DNA of 64,000 nucleotides from Mesorhizobium sp. WSM2240 (GCF_040438645.1 NZ_CP159253.1:620001-684000); one strand, 5' to 3'. Positions 54,255 through 63,574 are shown, counted from the stretch's first letter. The notes: generated from the letters alone by a model not told the origin. Made by a program: numbers and translations.

Positions 54255-55517
54255 ATGAACGTGCTTACAAGACTGCTGATTGCCGGCGTACTTGCCGGTG
54301 GTGCTCTAGGAACTTCGGCGGCCGCCGAAGATACGATCAAAGTTGGAGTGGTCCAGCCACAGGCAGGCGAGTGCGCTCAATGGGGCGTTCCGATTACTCG
54401 CGGTGTTCAGATTTGGGCAGAAGAATTCAACGCGAACGGCGGTATCGCCGACGCAACGGGCAAGAAGCATAAGATCGAGGTAACTGGCTACGACAACAAT
54501 TGCTACACAGCCGGTGATGAGCTGAACGCTTTCCGCCGTGCAATTCTCGATGACAAGGTGAAATTCATTCTCCAGACCTTTACACCTGCCTCACGCCAGG
54601 CCGTCGCCGAGATCACCACCGAAAACAAGGTTCTGACAACAAGCTATGGTGCCGGCTATCTCGGCCCGAAGTACCCGTTCCTCATCGGTTCGGTCACCGG
54701 CTCACCGGCGTCATACATGTTTCTTGTCAGCCATCTCCTGGAGAGCCGGCCGGAGATCAAGCGTGTCGCAATCGTAACGGCCGACCACTCTTTCGGCCAG
54801 GCGGCGCTTGCCTATTACAAGGCAGGCCTCGCTCCCTACCTGGATCGCGTCGAGATCGTTTACTCGCAGCCCTACGATCCGGCATCAACGTCGGACATGC
54901 TCGGCCTGGCCACGCCGGTAATTGCATCCAATCCCGACCTTATCGTCGAGCTGGGCTTCACACCTGGACAGCAGGCCCTGTTCGTCGAATCGACGGAGCA
55001 GTTGGGCTACAAGGGTCTCTACGGCAGCGAAGGCTGGACCATGGGCCTGGTAACGGAACGTGTCCCGGCTGCAGAAGTAGCTGGCCGGATCTTCAGCGCT
55101 TATGTCGTCGATGCTTCCGAGCCGAACTTCAGCCCGCGCGTGTCGGCGTTCTATAAGACCTACGTCGAGAAGTTCGACGAGAAGGAATGGTCGGCGCTCG
55201 CGTCGGTCGCCTACGCAGCGATGACAACCATCGAGGCGGGGATACAGAAGTCCTCAGATCCCACCGGCGCAGGCGTGCGCGACGCGCTCTTCGCAAGCGA
55301 TACCGTGGATCAGCCGCTTTTCGGACCTTCGCGCTGGGGTGGATCGGAAATCTTCGGTGCCAACAACTGGCTGATGACTCCACTCCCGGTCTACGTGACG
55401 GACGACAAGGGTGGTGTAAAGGTTACCGCCGTCGTTGATGTGGCTGCCTGGTGGAACGCTCACAAAGACGCAGCACTGCCAGCACTCTCTGAAGGCGGTC
55501 AAGTCTCGGCAAAGTGA
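54255..55517 (+). CDS. livK: Branched-chain-type ABC transporter substrate-binding protein
   Basis: A 420-residue periplasmic binding protein of the LivK/HAAT family. Signal peptide MNVLTRLLIAGVLAGGALGT with cleavage near SAAAED. Then DTIKVGVVQPQAGECAQWGV, QTFTPASRQAVAEITTENKV, and the second lobe around KRVAIVTADHSFGQAALAYY. Two cysteines (EC, NNC) suggest a disulfide. HAAT proteins bind amino acids, amides, urea or aromatic acids, so the ligand cannot be named; the operon context suggests an amino-acid-derived lactam or amide. GGGAGAAGTGAA precedes ATG 54255. Complete transporter follows. Confidence 0.9.
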   Translation: MNVLTRLLIAGVLAGGALGTSAAAEDTIKVGVVQPQAGECAQWGVPITRGVQIWAEEFNANGGIADATGKKHKIEVTGYDNNCYTAGDELNAFRRAILDDKVKFILQTFTPASRQAVAEITTENKVLTTSYGAGYLGPKYPFLIGSVTGSPASYMFLVSHLLESRPEIKRVAIVTADHSFGQAALAYYKAGLAPYLDRVEIVYSQPYDPASTSDMLGLATPVIASNPDLIVELGFTPGQQALFVESTEQLGYKGLYGSEGWTMGLVTERVPAAEVAGRIFSAYVVDASEPNFSPRVSAFYKTYVEKFDEKEWSALASVAYAAMTTIEAGIQKSSDPTGAGVRDALFASDTVDQPLFGPSRWGGSEIFGANNWLMTPLPVYVTDDKGGVKVTAVVDVAAWWNAHKDAALPALSEGGQVSAK

Positions 55518-55584
55518 GGCTTATCGGCATAGGTGGCCGCGGACGTGCCGCGGCTACTCCGACCTCTCTCAGGTGATTGACCCG

Positions 55585-56448
55585 ATGCAAATCTTACTGA
55601 ATTGCCTATCGCTCACGTCCTTTTACCTTTGCTTCGCCCTCGGTCTGGCATTGGTTTTCGGCGTGATGCGGATCATTAATTTCGCCCATGGCGAATTCTT
55701 CATGATCGGCGCATACGCAACATATCTCTGTATTTCGACTCTCTCACCCCAGCTGGGTGGTCCAGTCGCATGGGCCATCGGTGCAATCGTGGCGGCGGCG
55801 GTGACCGGGCTGCTCGGCCTGGTGCTACACAGAATTATGGTCGTGCCACTCGGCGACAAGCCTTTGGCGATTTTCATATCAACGCTTGCGTTGTCGTATG
55901 TCATTCAGACGATTGTCTTTCAAATCTTTGGGCCCGTTGGTCTTTCGATCGCCCCGCCGATGCGAGGCGTCGTGAACTTCGGCGGCGCCATTCTTCCGGC
56001 ATCGAGACTCGTCGTCATTGGGGTGGCCGCTGTGCTAGCAGCCGGTCTGTGGGTATTTCTTATGAGGTCCGAGGCAGGCCGGCGCATTCGCGCTGTGGCT
56101 CAAAATCCGCGTGGCGCCCTCTTGCAAGGTATCCGAACCGAGAAGGTGGGCCGACTTACGCTCATCCTCGGATCGTCGATCGCGGGCATATGCGGTGCGG
56201 CCATGGGTCCCATCAGCCAGATCTCTCCCTTCATGGGCGCGGGTGCGCTATGGAAGGCGTTCATCATCATCATCGTTGGCGGTATTGGCAACATCTGGGG
56301 CGCGGTTGCTGCCGCTGCTATTTTCGGTGTCCTCGATACCCTCATGTCTCAGTTCGGTGCCGGACGTTTTCTCGCTCTCACAAGCGCGGCCGTCATGCTG
56401 TTCGTCCTGAGTGTTAAGCCATCTGGCCTGTTCGGGGAGAAGGAATAA
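55585..56448 (+). CDS. livH: ABC transporter permease LivH-type
   Basis: A 287-residue inner-membrane permease with about eight hydrophobic helices. The family blocks are LGLALVFGVMRIINFAHGEF with FMIGAY right after, RIRAVAQNPRGALLQGIRTE (coupling region with the Liv EAA-like loop), and FIIIIVGGIGNIWGAVAAAA. It pairs with LivM to form the pore. I take ATG 55585; the frame is open upstream to 55435 but that overlaps the binding-protein gene. The stop overlaps the livM start by one base (TAATG). Confidence 0.9.
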   Translation: MQILLNCLSLTSFYLCFALGLALVFGVMRIINFAHGEFFMIGAYATYLCISTLSPQLGGPVAWAIGAIVAAAVTGLLGLVLHRIMVVPLGDKPLAIFISTLALSYVIQTIVFQIFGPVGLSIAPPMRGVVNFGGAILPASRLVVIGVAAVLAAGLWVFLMRSEAGRRIRAVAQNPRGALLQGIRTEKVGRLTLILGSSIAGICGAAMGPISQISPFMGAGALWKAFIIIIVGGIGNIWGAVAAAAIFGVLDTLMSQFGAGRFLALTSAAVMLFVLSVKPSGLFGEKE

Positions 56449-57380
56449 TGAGTGCGTTCCGACGCGATTTAATGACCGTGTGCGCACTGGGCGCCGCGCT
56501 TGTCGTCGGCGGCTTCGTCGGCAGTAACTATATGCTTGGTGTATTCGTGCTTTTCGGCATGACTTCCATCCTGGTTCTGTCGTATCGCACCATCACGACA
56601 ATGGGAGGTTGGTCGTTCGCTCATATCGCCATCATGGGGATCGGCGGCTACTCCGTTGCAATCCTTTCGAAGCCGCCATTCGACCTGCCGGTGCTGGTGG
56701 CAATAGTCGCAGGAGGATTGTTCGCGGCGTTATTTGCAGCGCTGCTGTCCTACCCCGTGCTTCAGACCCGCCAATATTACTTCTTCCTGTCGACCTTTGC
56801 GGCGGGAGAGGCGCTGCGCCAATGCTTCATTCAGTTCCGGGAAATCACTGGCGGCACATCGGGCATCGCCTTTATCGAGCGGCCTGAAATCCTGCCTAAT
56901 CCGTCGTCGACGCTGGAGTTCCTATGCTTGGTGGCCGCTGTGCTGGTCTTGTTGGGCATCTTCTACGCGTCACTGGATGCCTCCGACGCCGGTTTGAAGA
57001 TCAAGGCTGTCGGCGAGGACGAGGCACTATCGTCGTCGATCGGGATCGATGCCTGGGCGTTGCGCGCCTTGGCGTTCATACTTGGCTCATTCGGCGCCGG
57101 AATAGCGGGAGGTTTGTTCGCCACTTACAACGGCATCGTCTCGCCATCGGACATAAATGCGATGCTGATGTTCAAGGTCGTCGCGGCCTGTGTGATCGGT
57201 GGCACGACCCGCTTTTCCGGTCCAATTCTCGGACTGCTGTTTCTTACGCTGATCGAAGAAATCTTCAGATTTGTCCCTGAATTCGTCCCGATGATCTGGG
57301 GCGTATTTGTCATCATCGCAATACTCTTCGGACAATGGGCGCGTGGCCGCCTCATGGTCTGGAGGATTAAAAATGCTTGA
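56448..57380 (+). CDS. livM: ABC transporter permease LivM-type
   Basis: A 310-residue permease: LVLSYRTITTMGGWSFAHIA with GIGGYSVAIL, ILPNPSSTLEFLCLVAAVLV, LKIKAVGEDEALSSSIGIDA (coupling loop), and VIGGTTRFSGPILGLLFLTL near the C terminus, all matching the LivM permease family. About eight to nine hydrophobic segments. It overlaps livH by one base and livG by eight bases, so the transporter is translated as a unit. Confidence 0.9.
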   Translation: MSAFRRDLMTVCALGAALVVGGFVGSNYMLGVFVLFGMTSILVLSYRTITTMGGWSFAHIAIMGIGGYSVAILSKPPFDLPVLVAIVAGGLFAALFAALLSYPVLQTRQYYFFLSTFAAGEALRQCFIQFREITGGTSGIAFIERPEILPNPSSTLEFLCLVAAVLVLLGIFYASLDASDAGLKIKAVGEDEALSSSIGIDAWALRALAFILGSFGAGIAGGLFATYNGIVSPSDINAMLMFKVVAACVIGGTTRFSGPILGLLFLTLIEEIFRFVPEFVPMIWGVFVIIAILFGQWARGRLMVWRIKNA

Positions 57381-58131
57381 GATCAATAATTTAAGCAAGA
57401 TCTTCGGCAGCTTGAAAGCGGTAGATGGAGTGTCGCTCAAGCTCGGACGGGGCGAAATCCGCGGCCTTATCGGGCCGAATGGTTCGGGCAAATCGACGAC
57501 GATGAATCTAATAAGCGGAAGCTTGAAACCTTCTGCCGGTGACGTCAGCCTGGACGGTGTTCGCGTCGAAGGTTTCCCCTCGCATCGTGTTGCCAGGCTG
57601 GGCCTGGTTCGAACATTTCAGCTTACGAGGGTCTACACTTCAGGAACCCTGCTTGAAGCCGTAGCGCTCGGCGTCCGAGCTGCGCAGGGGTCAGCGTGGA
57701 ACCCTAAGAGATGGATACCGACCGGAGAGACCGCGAAGATCAATATTGCTGCGTTCGAGGCACTGGAGCGGATGGGGCTTGCATCACGCGCCAATGAACC
57801 TGCTGGAAACCTTCCAGGTGGTTTGAGGCGCGTACTAAGCATCGCAACCGCGCTGGCGGCCCGCCCTCGAATACTGCTCCTGGACGAACCGTTGGCAGGG
57901 CTGCATGCAACCGAAAAGGCAGAAGTCTCGACACGGGTTGAACAACTGCGAGCAGATGGAATCTCGATTTTGCTCGTCGAGCACGACATGAAATCGGTGA
58001 TGCGTCTGTGTGACAGGATCACCGTTTTGAATTTTGGCCGCGTCATTGCGGAAGGAAAGCCTGAGGAAATCGGACGTCATCCTGAAGTGATCAAGGCGTA
58101 TCTTGGTCAGAAGAGGAATAGTGATGCTTGA
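57373..58131 (+). CDS. livG: ABC transporter ATPase LivG-type
   Basis: A 252-residue ATPase. Walker A is GPNGSGKST, Q-loop VRTFQLTRVYTSGTLLEAV, Walker B RILLLDEPLAGLHATE, and H-loop ILLVEHDMKSVMRLCDR. The signature region reads NLPGGLRRVLSIATALA, where LivG proteins normally have LSYGQQRRLEIARAL. The Ser is replaced (LPGG for LSxG), which is unusual but has precedent in degenerate sites. Start ATG 57373 overlaps livM by eight bases; the ATPase overlaps livF by eight bases. Confidence 0.9.
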   Translation: MLEINNLSKIFGSLKAVDGVSLKLGRGEIRGLIGPNGSGKSTTMNLISGSLKPSAGDVSLDGVRVEGFPSHRVARLGLVRTFQLTRVYTSGTLLEAVALGVRAAQGSAWNPKRWIPTGETAKINIAAFEALERMGLASRANEPAGNLPGGLRRVLSIATALAARPRILLLDEPLAGLHATEKAEVSTRVEQLRADGISILLVEHDMKSVMRLCDRITVLNFGRVIAEGKPEEIGRHPEVIKAYLGQKRNSDA

Positions 58132-58828
58132 GGCGAAAGATCTCGTACTCGAATATGGCGGCGTCCGCGCGCTCAATGGGATGAGCTTTACGGCCAGCAC
58201 TGGGGAAGTGACTGCAGTTGTCGGCAGCAACGGCGCGGGAAAGACGACCCTGATGAATGCTATCTGCGGTCTCGTTAAACTTGCTTCCGGCGAGATCCGG
58301 TTGGACGGTGCAAGGCTCAATGGGCTCGCCCCGGATGAGATCGTGCGAAAAGGCGTCTCGCTAGTGCCCGAGGGACGCGAGCTTTTTCCGAAACTGTCGG
58401 TCCTGGAGAACCTGTTGCTTGGCGCGACCGTTCGGCCTGATCCCGCAATGCGGCGCAAGACGCTGGAGCGGATTTTTGAACTCTTTCCTGTGCTCGCCAA
58501 CCGTCAAAAACAACAAGCCGGTAGAATGAGCGGCGGTGAACAGCAGATGCTGGCTTTCGGCCGCGCCCTGATGGCCCAGCCGAAAATGCTTCTGCTTGAT
58601 GAGCCGTCTATTGGACTCGCCCCTAAGGTCGAAGAGCAGCTCATCTCGGCCATCAGCGACTATTCGCGCGAAAACGGGATCGGTGTGTTGATCGTCGAAC
58701 AGAACGCCATGCTTGTGCTTGAGTATGCACAACATGCCTATGTCGTTGAGCAGGGGCGCGTTGCATTGTGCGGGCCAGCAGCAGAGATAAGGGACGACCC
58801 TGCAGTCATAGCATCCTATCTAGGCTAG
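58124..58828 (+). CDS. livF: ABC transporter ATPase LivF-type
   Basis: A 234-residue ATPase with Walker A GSNGAGKTT, signature MSGGEQQMLAFGRALM, Walker B KMLLLDEPSIGLAPKV and VEQNAMLVLEYAQHAYVVEQ. The LVPEGRELFPKLSVLENLLL block is diagnostic for LivF. With a canonical signature, it can complete the ATP site whose LivG signature is divergent. Last gene of the coupled transporter operon; a 255-base gap follows before the synthetase gene, containing a short hairpin (CCGGC-GTT-GCCGG near 58930). Confidence 0.92.
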   Translation: MLEAKDLVLEYGGVRALNGMSFTASTGEVTAVVGSNGAGKTTLMNAICGLVKLASGEIRLDGARLNGLAPDEIVRKGVSLVPEGRELFPKLSVLENLLLGATVRPDPAMRRKTLERIFELFPVLANRQKQQAGRMSGGEQQMLAFGRALMAQPKMLLLDEPSIGLAPKVEEQLISAISDYSRENGIGVLIVEQNAMLVLEYAQHAYVVEQGRVALCGPAAEIRDDPAVIASYLG

Positions 58829-59083
58829 CTCTCCCGAGATGCAGGATTTGTTTCGATGCCGCTATGCGCACTCATCGCGGCCCAACTAGCCTCTCTTCCT
58901 CTTAACGGGTTGGCGCATCAGGGCGCTCCGGCGTTGCCGGGACGCGGGTTGATCTGTTCGGTTGAACACCGAGAAGGCACCTGGTCGCACTAAGGCTAAA
59001 TCTGTTGTGCTCGGCGCCTGCTATCGCATCGGTCTGGCATCTGCCCCCCGGCCGCCAAAATGTTTGATTCAAGGAACTCGTCG

Positions 59084-61036
59084 ATGATCGACTCACCCTT
59101 ATTTCAGCCCGGCGCAGACCAGATTCACACGTGCGCAATCACGAGATTTCGCGAATTCTGCGCGTGCACCTACAAGGCCGATCTACCCGACCATGATGCC
59201 TTTCAACAATGGTCAATCGATGAACGCGGGACTTTCTGGTCTGCCGTCTGGGATTATTGTGGCGTGATTGGACAGCCCGGGCCGCGCGATCTCATCAACG
59301 GCGACGTCATGCTCGACGCTCGCTTCTTTCCCGACGCCAGCCTAAACTTCGCTGAAAACCTCCTGATCAAGCATGGTCCCGAGGATGCGCTGATCTTCCG
59401 CGGCGAGGACAAGGTCAGTTACCGCTGGAGCTGGGATCAGCTCCATTCCACCGTCTCAAAGCTGCAGCAGGCATTCCGCGCGATGGGGCTGGGCAGGGGC
59501 GACCGCATATCGGCGATGATGCCGAACATACCGGAGACCATTGCCTGCATGCTGGCCGCCGCATCGATCGGCACCATCTGGTCGTCCTGCTCGCCTGATT
59601 TCGGCGAACAGGGCGTGCTTGACCGCTTCGGCCAGATCGAGCCCAAGCTTTTCATCACCTGCGACGCTTATTGGTACAATGGCAAGCTGCAGGACGTCTC
59701 CGACGAGGTCCGGAACGTCGCACCCAAGCTCGGCTGCGCCGTCATGGTAGTGGGTTACGCCGGCGACGCCGAAGCGCTGGCCGCATCGCTCGCCGATGGC
59801 CGCACCATGGATGCCGCGACCATCCCCTTCACCGCGAGGCCCGTGGAATACGAGCAACTGCCGTTCGGCCACCCACTCTATATCCTCTTCTCCTCCGGCA
59901 CGACCGGTGTCCCGAAATGCATCGTCCATTCAGCCGGCGGCACGCTGTTGCAGCATCTGAAGGAGCACCGCTTCCATTCCGGTGTCGGCGATGGCGACAA
60001 GCTGTTCTACTTCACCACCGCCGGCTGGATGATGTGGAACTGGTTGGCCTCGGGGCTGGCGAGCGGCGCAACACTTTGCCTGTTCGACGGCTCGCCGTTC
60101 GCGCCCACGGGCAACGTGCTGTGGGACTATGCAGCGGAAGAGAAATTCGCCGTCTTCGGCACCTCCGCCAAATATATCGATGCCATCCGCAAAGGCGGCA
60201 TCGAACCCTTAAAGACACATGACCTCTCCGAGCTTCACCACATCACCTCCACCGGCTCGCCGCTTTCGCAGGAAGGTTTTTCATTCGTTTATGAAGGCAT
60301 CAAGCCGGACGTCCAGTTCGCCTCGATTTCCGGCGGCACCGACATCCTCTCCTGCTTCGTGCTCGGCAATCCGGTTAAACCGGTATGGCGCGGTGAGATT
60401 CAGGGCCCAGGACTCGGCCTGGCGGTCGATGTCTGGGACGACGAGGGCAAGCCGGTGCGTCGGGAGAGGGGCGAGCTGGTCTGCACCCGCGCCTTCCCCT
60501 CGATGCCGGTGGGCTTCTGGAACGACAAGGAAGGCGCGAAATACCGCGCGGCGTATTTCGAGCGTTTCGACAATGTCTGGTGGCAGGGCGATTTCGCCGA
60601 ATGGACCGAACATGACGGCCTGATCATCCACGGCCGCTCGGATGCCACACTCAATCCCGGAGGCGTCCGTATCGGCACCGCAGAGATCTACAACCAGGTC
60701 GAACAGCTCGATGAAGTCGCGGAAGCCATCTGCATCGGCCAAGACTGGGAGGACGATGTCCGGGTGATCCTCTTTGTCCGCCTCGCACCCGGGCTAGAGT
60801 TGGACGCCAATCTCGAAAAGAAGATTAAGACGAAGATCCGCACCGGCGCCTCGCCGCGGCATGTGCCGGCCAAGATCATAGAGGTCGCCGACATCCCGCG
60901 CACCAAGTCTGGCAAGATCGTCGAACTCGCCGTCCGCGAGGTCGTGCATGGCAGACCGGTGAAGAACAAGGAAGCGCTCGCCAATCCGGAAGCGCTGGAG
61001 CTCTTTGCGATCGCGAAAGCACTTCTCGCCCAGTAG
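59084..61036 (+). CDS. acsA: Acetoacetyl-CoA synthetase
   Basis: A 650-residue acyl-CoA synthetase of the acetoacetate:CoA ligase family. ATP motif ILFSSGTTGVPKCIVHSAGG, MMWNWLASGLASGATLCLFD, SGGTDILSCFVLGNPVKPVW (family-specific) and DATLNPGGVRIGTAEIYNQV, ending with the catalytic Lys in RTKSGKIVELAVREVV. Reaction: acetoacetate plus ATP plus CoA to acetoacetyl-CoA, which thiolase splits to two acetyl-CoA. It directly uses the acetoacetate made by the BKACE enzyme upstream, so it belongs to the same pathway although 255 bases separate it from livF. AAGGA lies 8 bases before ATG 59084. Full length. The symbol acsA is borrowed from rhizobial usage. Confidence 0.93.
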   Translation: MIDSPLFQPGADQIHTCAITRFREFCACTYKADLPDHDAFQQWSIDERGTFWSAVWDYCGVIGQPGPRDLINGDVMLDARFFPDASLNFAENLLIKHGPEDALIFRGEDKVSYRWSWDQLHSTVSKLQQAFRAMGLGRGDRISAMMPNIPETIACMLAAASIGTIWSSCSPDFGEQGVLDRFGQIEPKLFITCDAYWYNGKLQDVSDEVRNVAPKLGCAVMVVGYAGDAEALAASLADGRTMDAATIPFTARPVEYEQLPFGHPLYILFSSGTTGVPKCIVHSAGGTLLQHLKEHRFHSGVGDGDKLFYFTTAGWMMWNWLASGLASGATLCLFDGSPFAPTGNVLWDYAAEEKFAVFGTSAKYIDAIRKGGIEPLKTHDLSELHHITSTGSPLSQEGFSFVYEGIKPDVQFASISGGTDILSCFVLGNPVKPVWRGEIQGPGLGLAVDVWDDEGKPVRRERGELVCTRAFPSMPVGFWNDKEGAKYRAAYFERFDNVWWQGDFAEWTEHDGLIIHGRSDATLNPGGVRIGTAEIYNQVEQLDEVAEAICIGQDWEDDVRVILFVRLAPGLELDANLEKKIKTKIRTGASPRHVPAKIIEVADIPRTKSGKIVELAVREVVHGRPVKNKEALANPEALELFAIAKALLAQ

Positions 61037-61350
61037 ACCATTATACTGTAATACTACTCACTTCGATAAGTCCTGCAGCCGAAGAACATCAGCAAAGCTT
61101 TCTTTGGCAGGAATACGCAGTCCGTGAGTTTTTCCGACAGTTTAGCAGAGTACTCGCTTTTTTCCGTCCAAATGGTGAGAATGTCTAACCCGACTTGAAC
61201 AGTTGCCGGCAGATTCCGGCGCATTTTCTGCGTTATCTCGTTGTTTTTGTTGAGGTGGAGCTAGGCGCGGTTTTTAGGCGTAATGCTAAATAATGTCCTG
61301 CTTTGAAGCGCGGAGCTTGACGAATCACCGTTTTTGGTAATGCTGATTGC
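61037..61350. other. Spacer before the IS1634-type gene
   Basis: About 314 bases without a gene. It should contain the left end of the IS1634-type element; I could not match a convincing inverted repeat with the region after 63000, so the element boundaries are not set. Confidence 0.4.
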
Positions 61351-63000
61351 ATGTTCGTGCGCGAGAAGAACATCCGCGGCTACACCTACCTCTACCTCGT
61401 CGAGAGCGTGCGCGAGGAAGGGCGGATGAAGCAGCGGATCATCCGCAATCTCGGGCGCAAGGAGGCGGTCCTGGCCTCGGGTGATCTCGATCGGCTCGCC
61501 TCTTCAGTTGGCCGCTACGCTGAGCGGGCCATGGTCTTGCAGGCCATCGAGCAAAGTTCGACAAGCCTGCACACCCGCCGCATTGGCGCACCGCTGCTGT
61601 TCGGCCGGTTGTGGGAGGACACCGGTTGCCGGGCGGTCATCGAAGGGCTGCTGACGGAGCGGAAGTTCGAGTTTGCCGTCGAACGGGCCGTGTTTGCTGC
61701 CGTGCTTCACCGCATCATGGCCTCCGGCTCCGACAGGGCCTGCGAGAAGTGGCTCGTCGACTACGACATCCCCGGCGCCGACGATCTTGCCTTGCATCAC
61801 TTCTACCGGGCCATGGCCTGGCTCGGCGAGGAACTGCCCGAGGCGCGCCAAGCCAATGCGACGCCATTCTCGCCGCGCACTGTGAAGGACGAGATCGAGG
61901 AAGCGCTGTTCGCCAGGCGCAAGGATCTCTTCACCGACCTCAGTGTCGTGTTTATGGATACCACCTCGCTCTCCTTCGAAGGCGCCGGCGGCGCCACGCT
62001 CGGCGCCCATGGCCATTCCAAGGACCATCGGCCCGATCTCAACCAGATGATCGTCGGCGTGGTGATCGACGGCGAGGGCCGACCCGTCTGCTCGGAGATG
62101 TGGCCGGGCAACACCGCCGATGTCAGCGTGCTGATCCCGGTCATCGACCGGCTGCGTCATCGTTTCGGCATCGGCCGGGTCTGCGTCGTCGCCGACCGCG
62201 GCATGATTTCCGCTGCCACGATGGCCGCGCTCGAGGAGCGCGGGCTGGAATACGTGCTCGGCGTGCGCGAGAGGACGGACGTCCTGGTGCGCCGTGTCGT
62301 GCTCGAGGACGACAAGCGCTTCACGCCTTTGCTGATCGAACGCGCCACCGGCGAGACGCAGCTCTTCGTCAAGGAGGTGACCGTCGAAGGACGGCGCTAC
62401 ATTGTCGCCCGCAATGAAGCCGAGGCGGACAAGGACCGTGCCGATCGTGCCGCGATCGTCGAGGGCCTCGACCGCCAGCTGAAGAAGGGCGACAAGGCGC
62501 TTGTCGGCAACTCGGCCTACCGCCGCTATCTGCGCAGCACGAGCCCCGGCGCTTTCGAGATCGATGCCGGCAAGATCGCTGACGAGGCAAGGTATGACGG
62601 CATCTTCGTGCTGCGCACCAATGCCAGGATCACGCCGCTGCAGGCCGTCCTGCGATATCGCGACCTCCTCCAGGTGGAGGAGCTGTTCCGCACAGCAAAG
62701 GCGCTGATGCGCACCCGGCCGATCTATCATTCCTCCGACGAGGCCATCCGCGGCCATGTGTTCTGTTCGTTTATCGCCCTCGTATTGCGCAAGGAATTGC
62801 ACAAGCGCTGCGAAGCGGCCGCCATCAAGCCCGAATGGGCCGACGTCCTGCGGGAACTCGACCGCCTACAGACCGGCGTCATCGAGAAGGACGGCAAGGT
62901 GATCACCGTTCGCACGCCGGCAACTGGATCTATCGGCAACGTCTTCCGCGCGGCCGGCGTCGCCTTGCCGCCGAACGTGGCCGAAGCACAGGCTGCCTGA
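61351..63000 (+). CDS. IS1634-family transposase
   Basis: A 549-residue DDE transposase. The start MFVREKNIRGYTYLYLVESV and KQRIIRNLGRKEAVL is typical of the family. Catalytic blocks are LSVVFMDTTSLSFEGAGG (first Asp), GRVCVVADRGMISAATMAAL (second Asp) and LLQVEELFRTAKALMRTRPI (Glu), followed by HVFCSFIALVLRKEL. All three acidic residues are present and the gene is full length, so the element may be active if its ends are intact. Ends not identified. Confidence 0.92.
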   Translation: MFVREKNIRGYTYLYLVESVREEGRMKQRIIRNLGRKEAVLASGDLDRLASSVGRYAERAMVLQAIEQSSTSLHTRRIGAPLLFGRLWEDTGCRAVIEGLLTERKFEFAVERAVFAAVLHRIMASGSDRACEKWLVDYDIPGADDLALHHFYRAMAWLGEELPEARQANATPFSPRTVKDEIEEALFARRKDLFTDLSVVFMDTTSLSFEGAGGATLGAHGHSKDHRPDLNQMIVGVVIDGEGRPVCSEMWPGNTADVSVLIPVIDRLRHRFGIGRVCVVADRGMISAATMAALEERGLEYVLGVRERTDVLVRRVVLEDDKRFTPLLIERATGETQLFVKEVTVEGRRYIVARNEAEADKDRADRAAIVEGLDRQLKKGDKALVGNSAYRRYLRSTSPGAFEIDAGKIADEARYDGIFVLRTNARITPLQAVLRYRDLLQVEELFRTAKALMRTRPIYHSSDEAIRGHVFCSFIALVLRKELHKRCEAAAIKPEWADVLRELDRLQTGVIEKDGKVITVRTPATGSIGNVFRAAGVALPPNVAEAQAA

Positions 63001-63191
63001 GCCGGCTTCGGAACCCTCCCTCGAGCGCTTCGTAGTGCTAACAACCCTGCGCACGCCCTCAACACATTGAAACACCAGCGCTTTCCAATTCGCGGTGTTT
63101 AAGTTGGGTCTAAGAGCCTGAATTAAAAAAGAATGTTTTGATCTCAAGCTCTTGCGAGCCTGCGTGTAAGCTCGACTTTGTACGTTCTTGG

Positions 63192-63476
63192 TCAGGTCCA
63201 GGTCCAGAAAAGGCTGTTGGTTGCGATGTGGCTGAGCGCCTGATCGAGGGGCAGGACACAGCCGCCCATATCGTCGATGTCTTCCCATTTTCGGCGGTGT
63301 GACCAGTAGGCGATCCTGACCTCATCGCCTCTGCCGGTCGGCTTGAGACGGGCGATCGGCGCCTCGGTTGCCAGCAGGTACAGGTGGTAGGCACCTTTGT
63401 CCTGGTAGCAGCCAACGCCGCCACCATTGGCCTCGTCGAACGCTTCGATGCGCAGGGCCACGTCGTCCTTTTCCAT
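63192..63476 (-). CDS. Conserved-looking small hypothetical protein
   Basis: A 94-residue protein starting MEKDDVALRIEAFDEANGGG, with LYLLATEAPIARLKPTGRGD, VRIAYWSHRRKWEDIDDMGG and the ending DQALSHIATNSLFWTWT. The Trp/Arg-rich centre and even codon use suggest a real gene. I recall similar short proteins encoded near transposases in rhizobia but cannot name a family. The frame is open upstream, but ATG 63476 gives a clean start. Confidence 0.55.
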   Translation of the reverse strand: MEKDDVALRIEAFDEANGGGVGCYQDKGAYHLYLLATEAPIARLKPTGRGDEVRIAYWSHRRKWEDIDDMGGCVLPLDQALSHIATNSLFWTWT

Positions 63477-63574
63477 TGTGCAGTCATAGCTGCCGCGGGC
63501 CCGGGCAGGCCTGATTCACTTCGCCGCAGGGTCATTGCCTTGCAACATGTGCTGGCCGGGATTCGAAGCATGGG

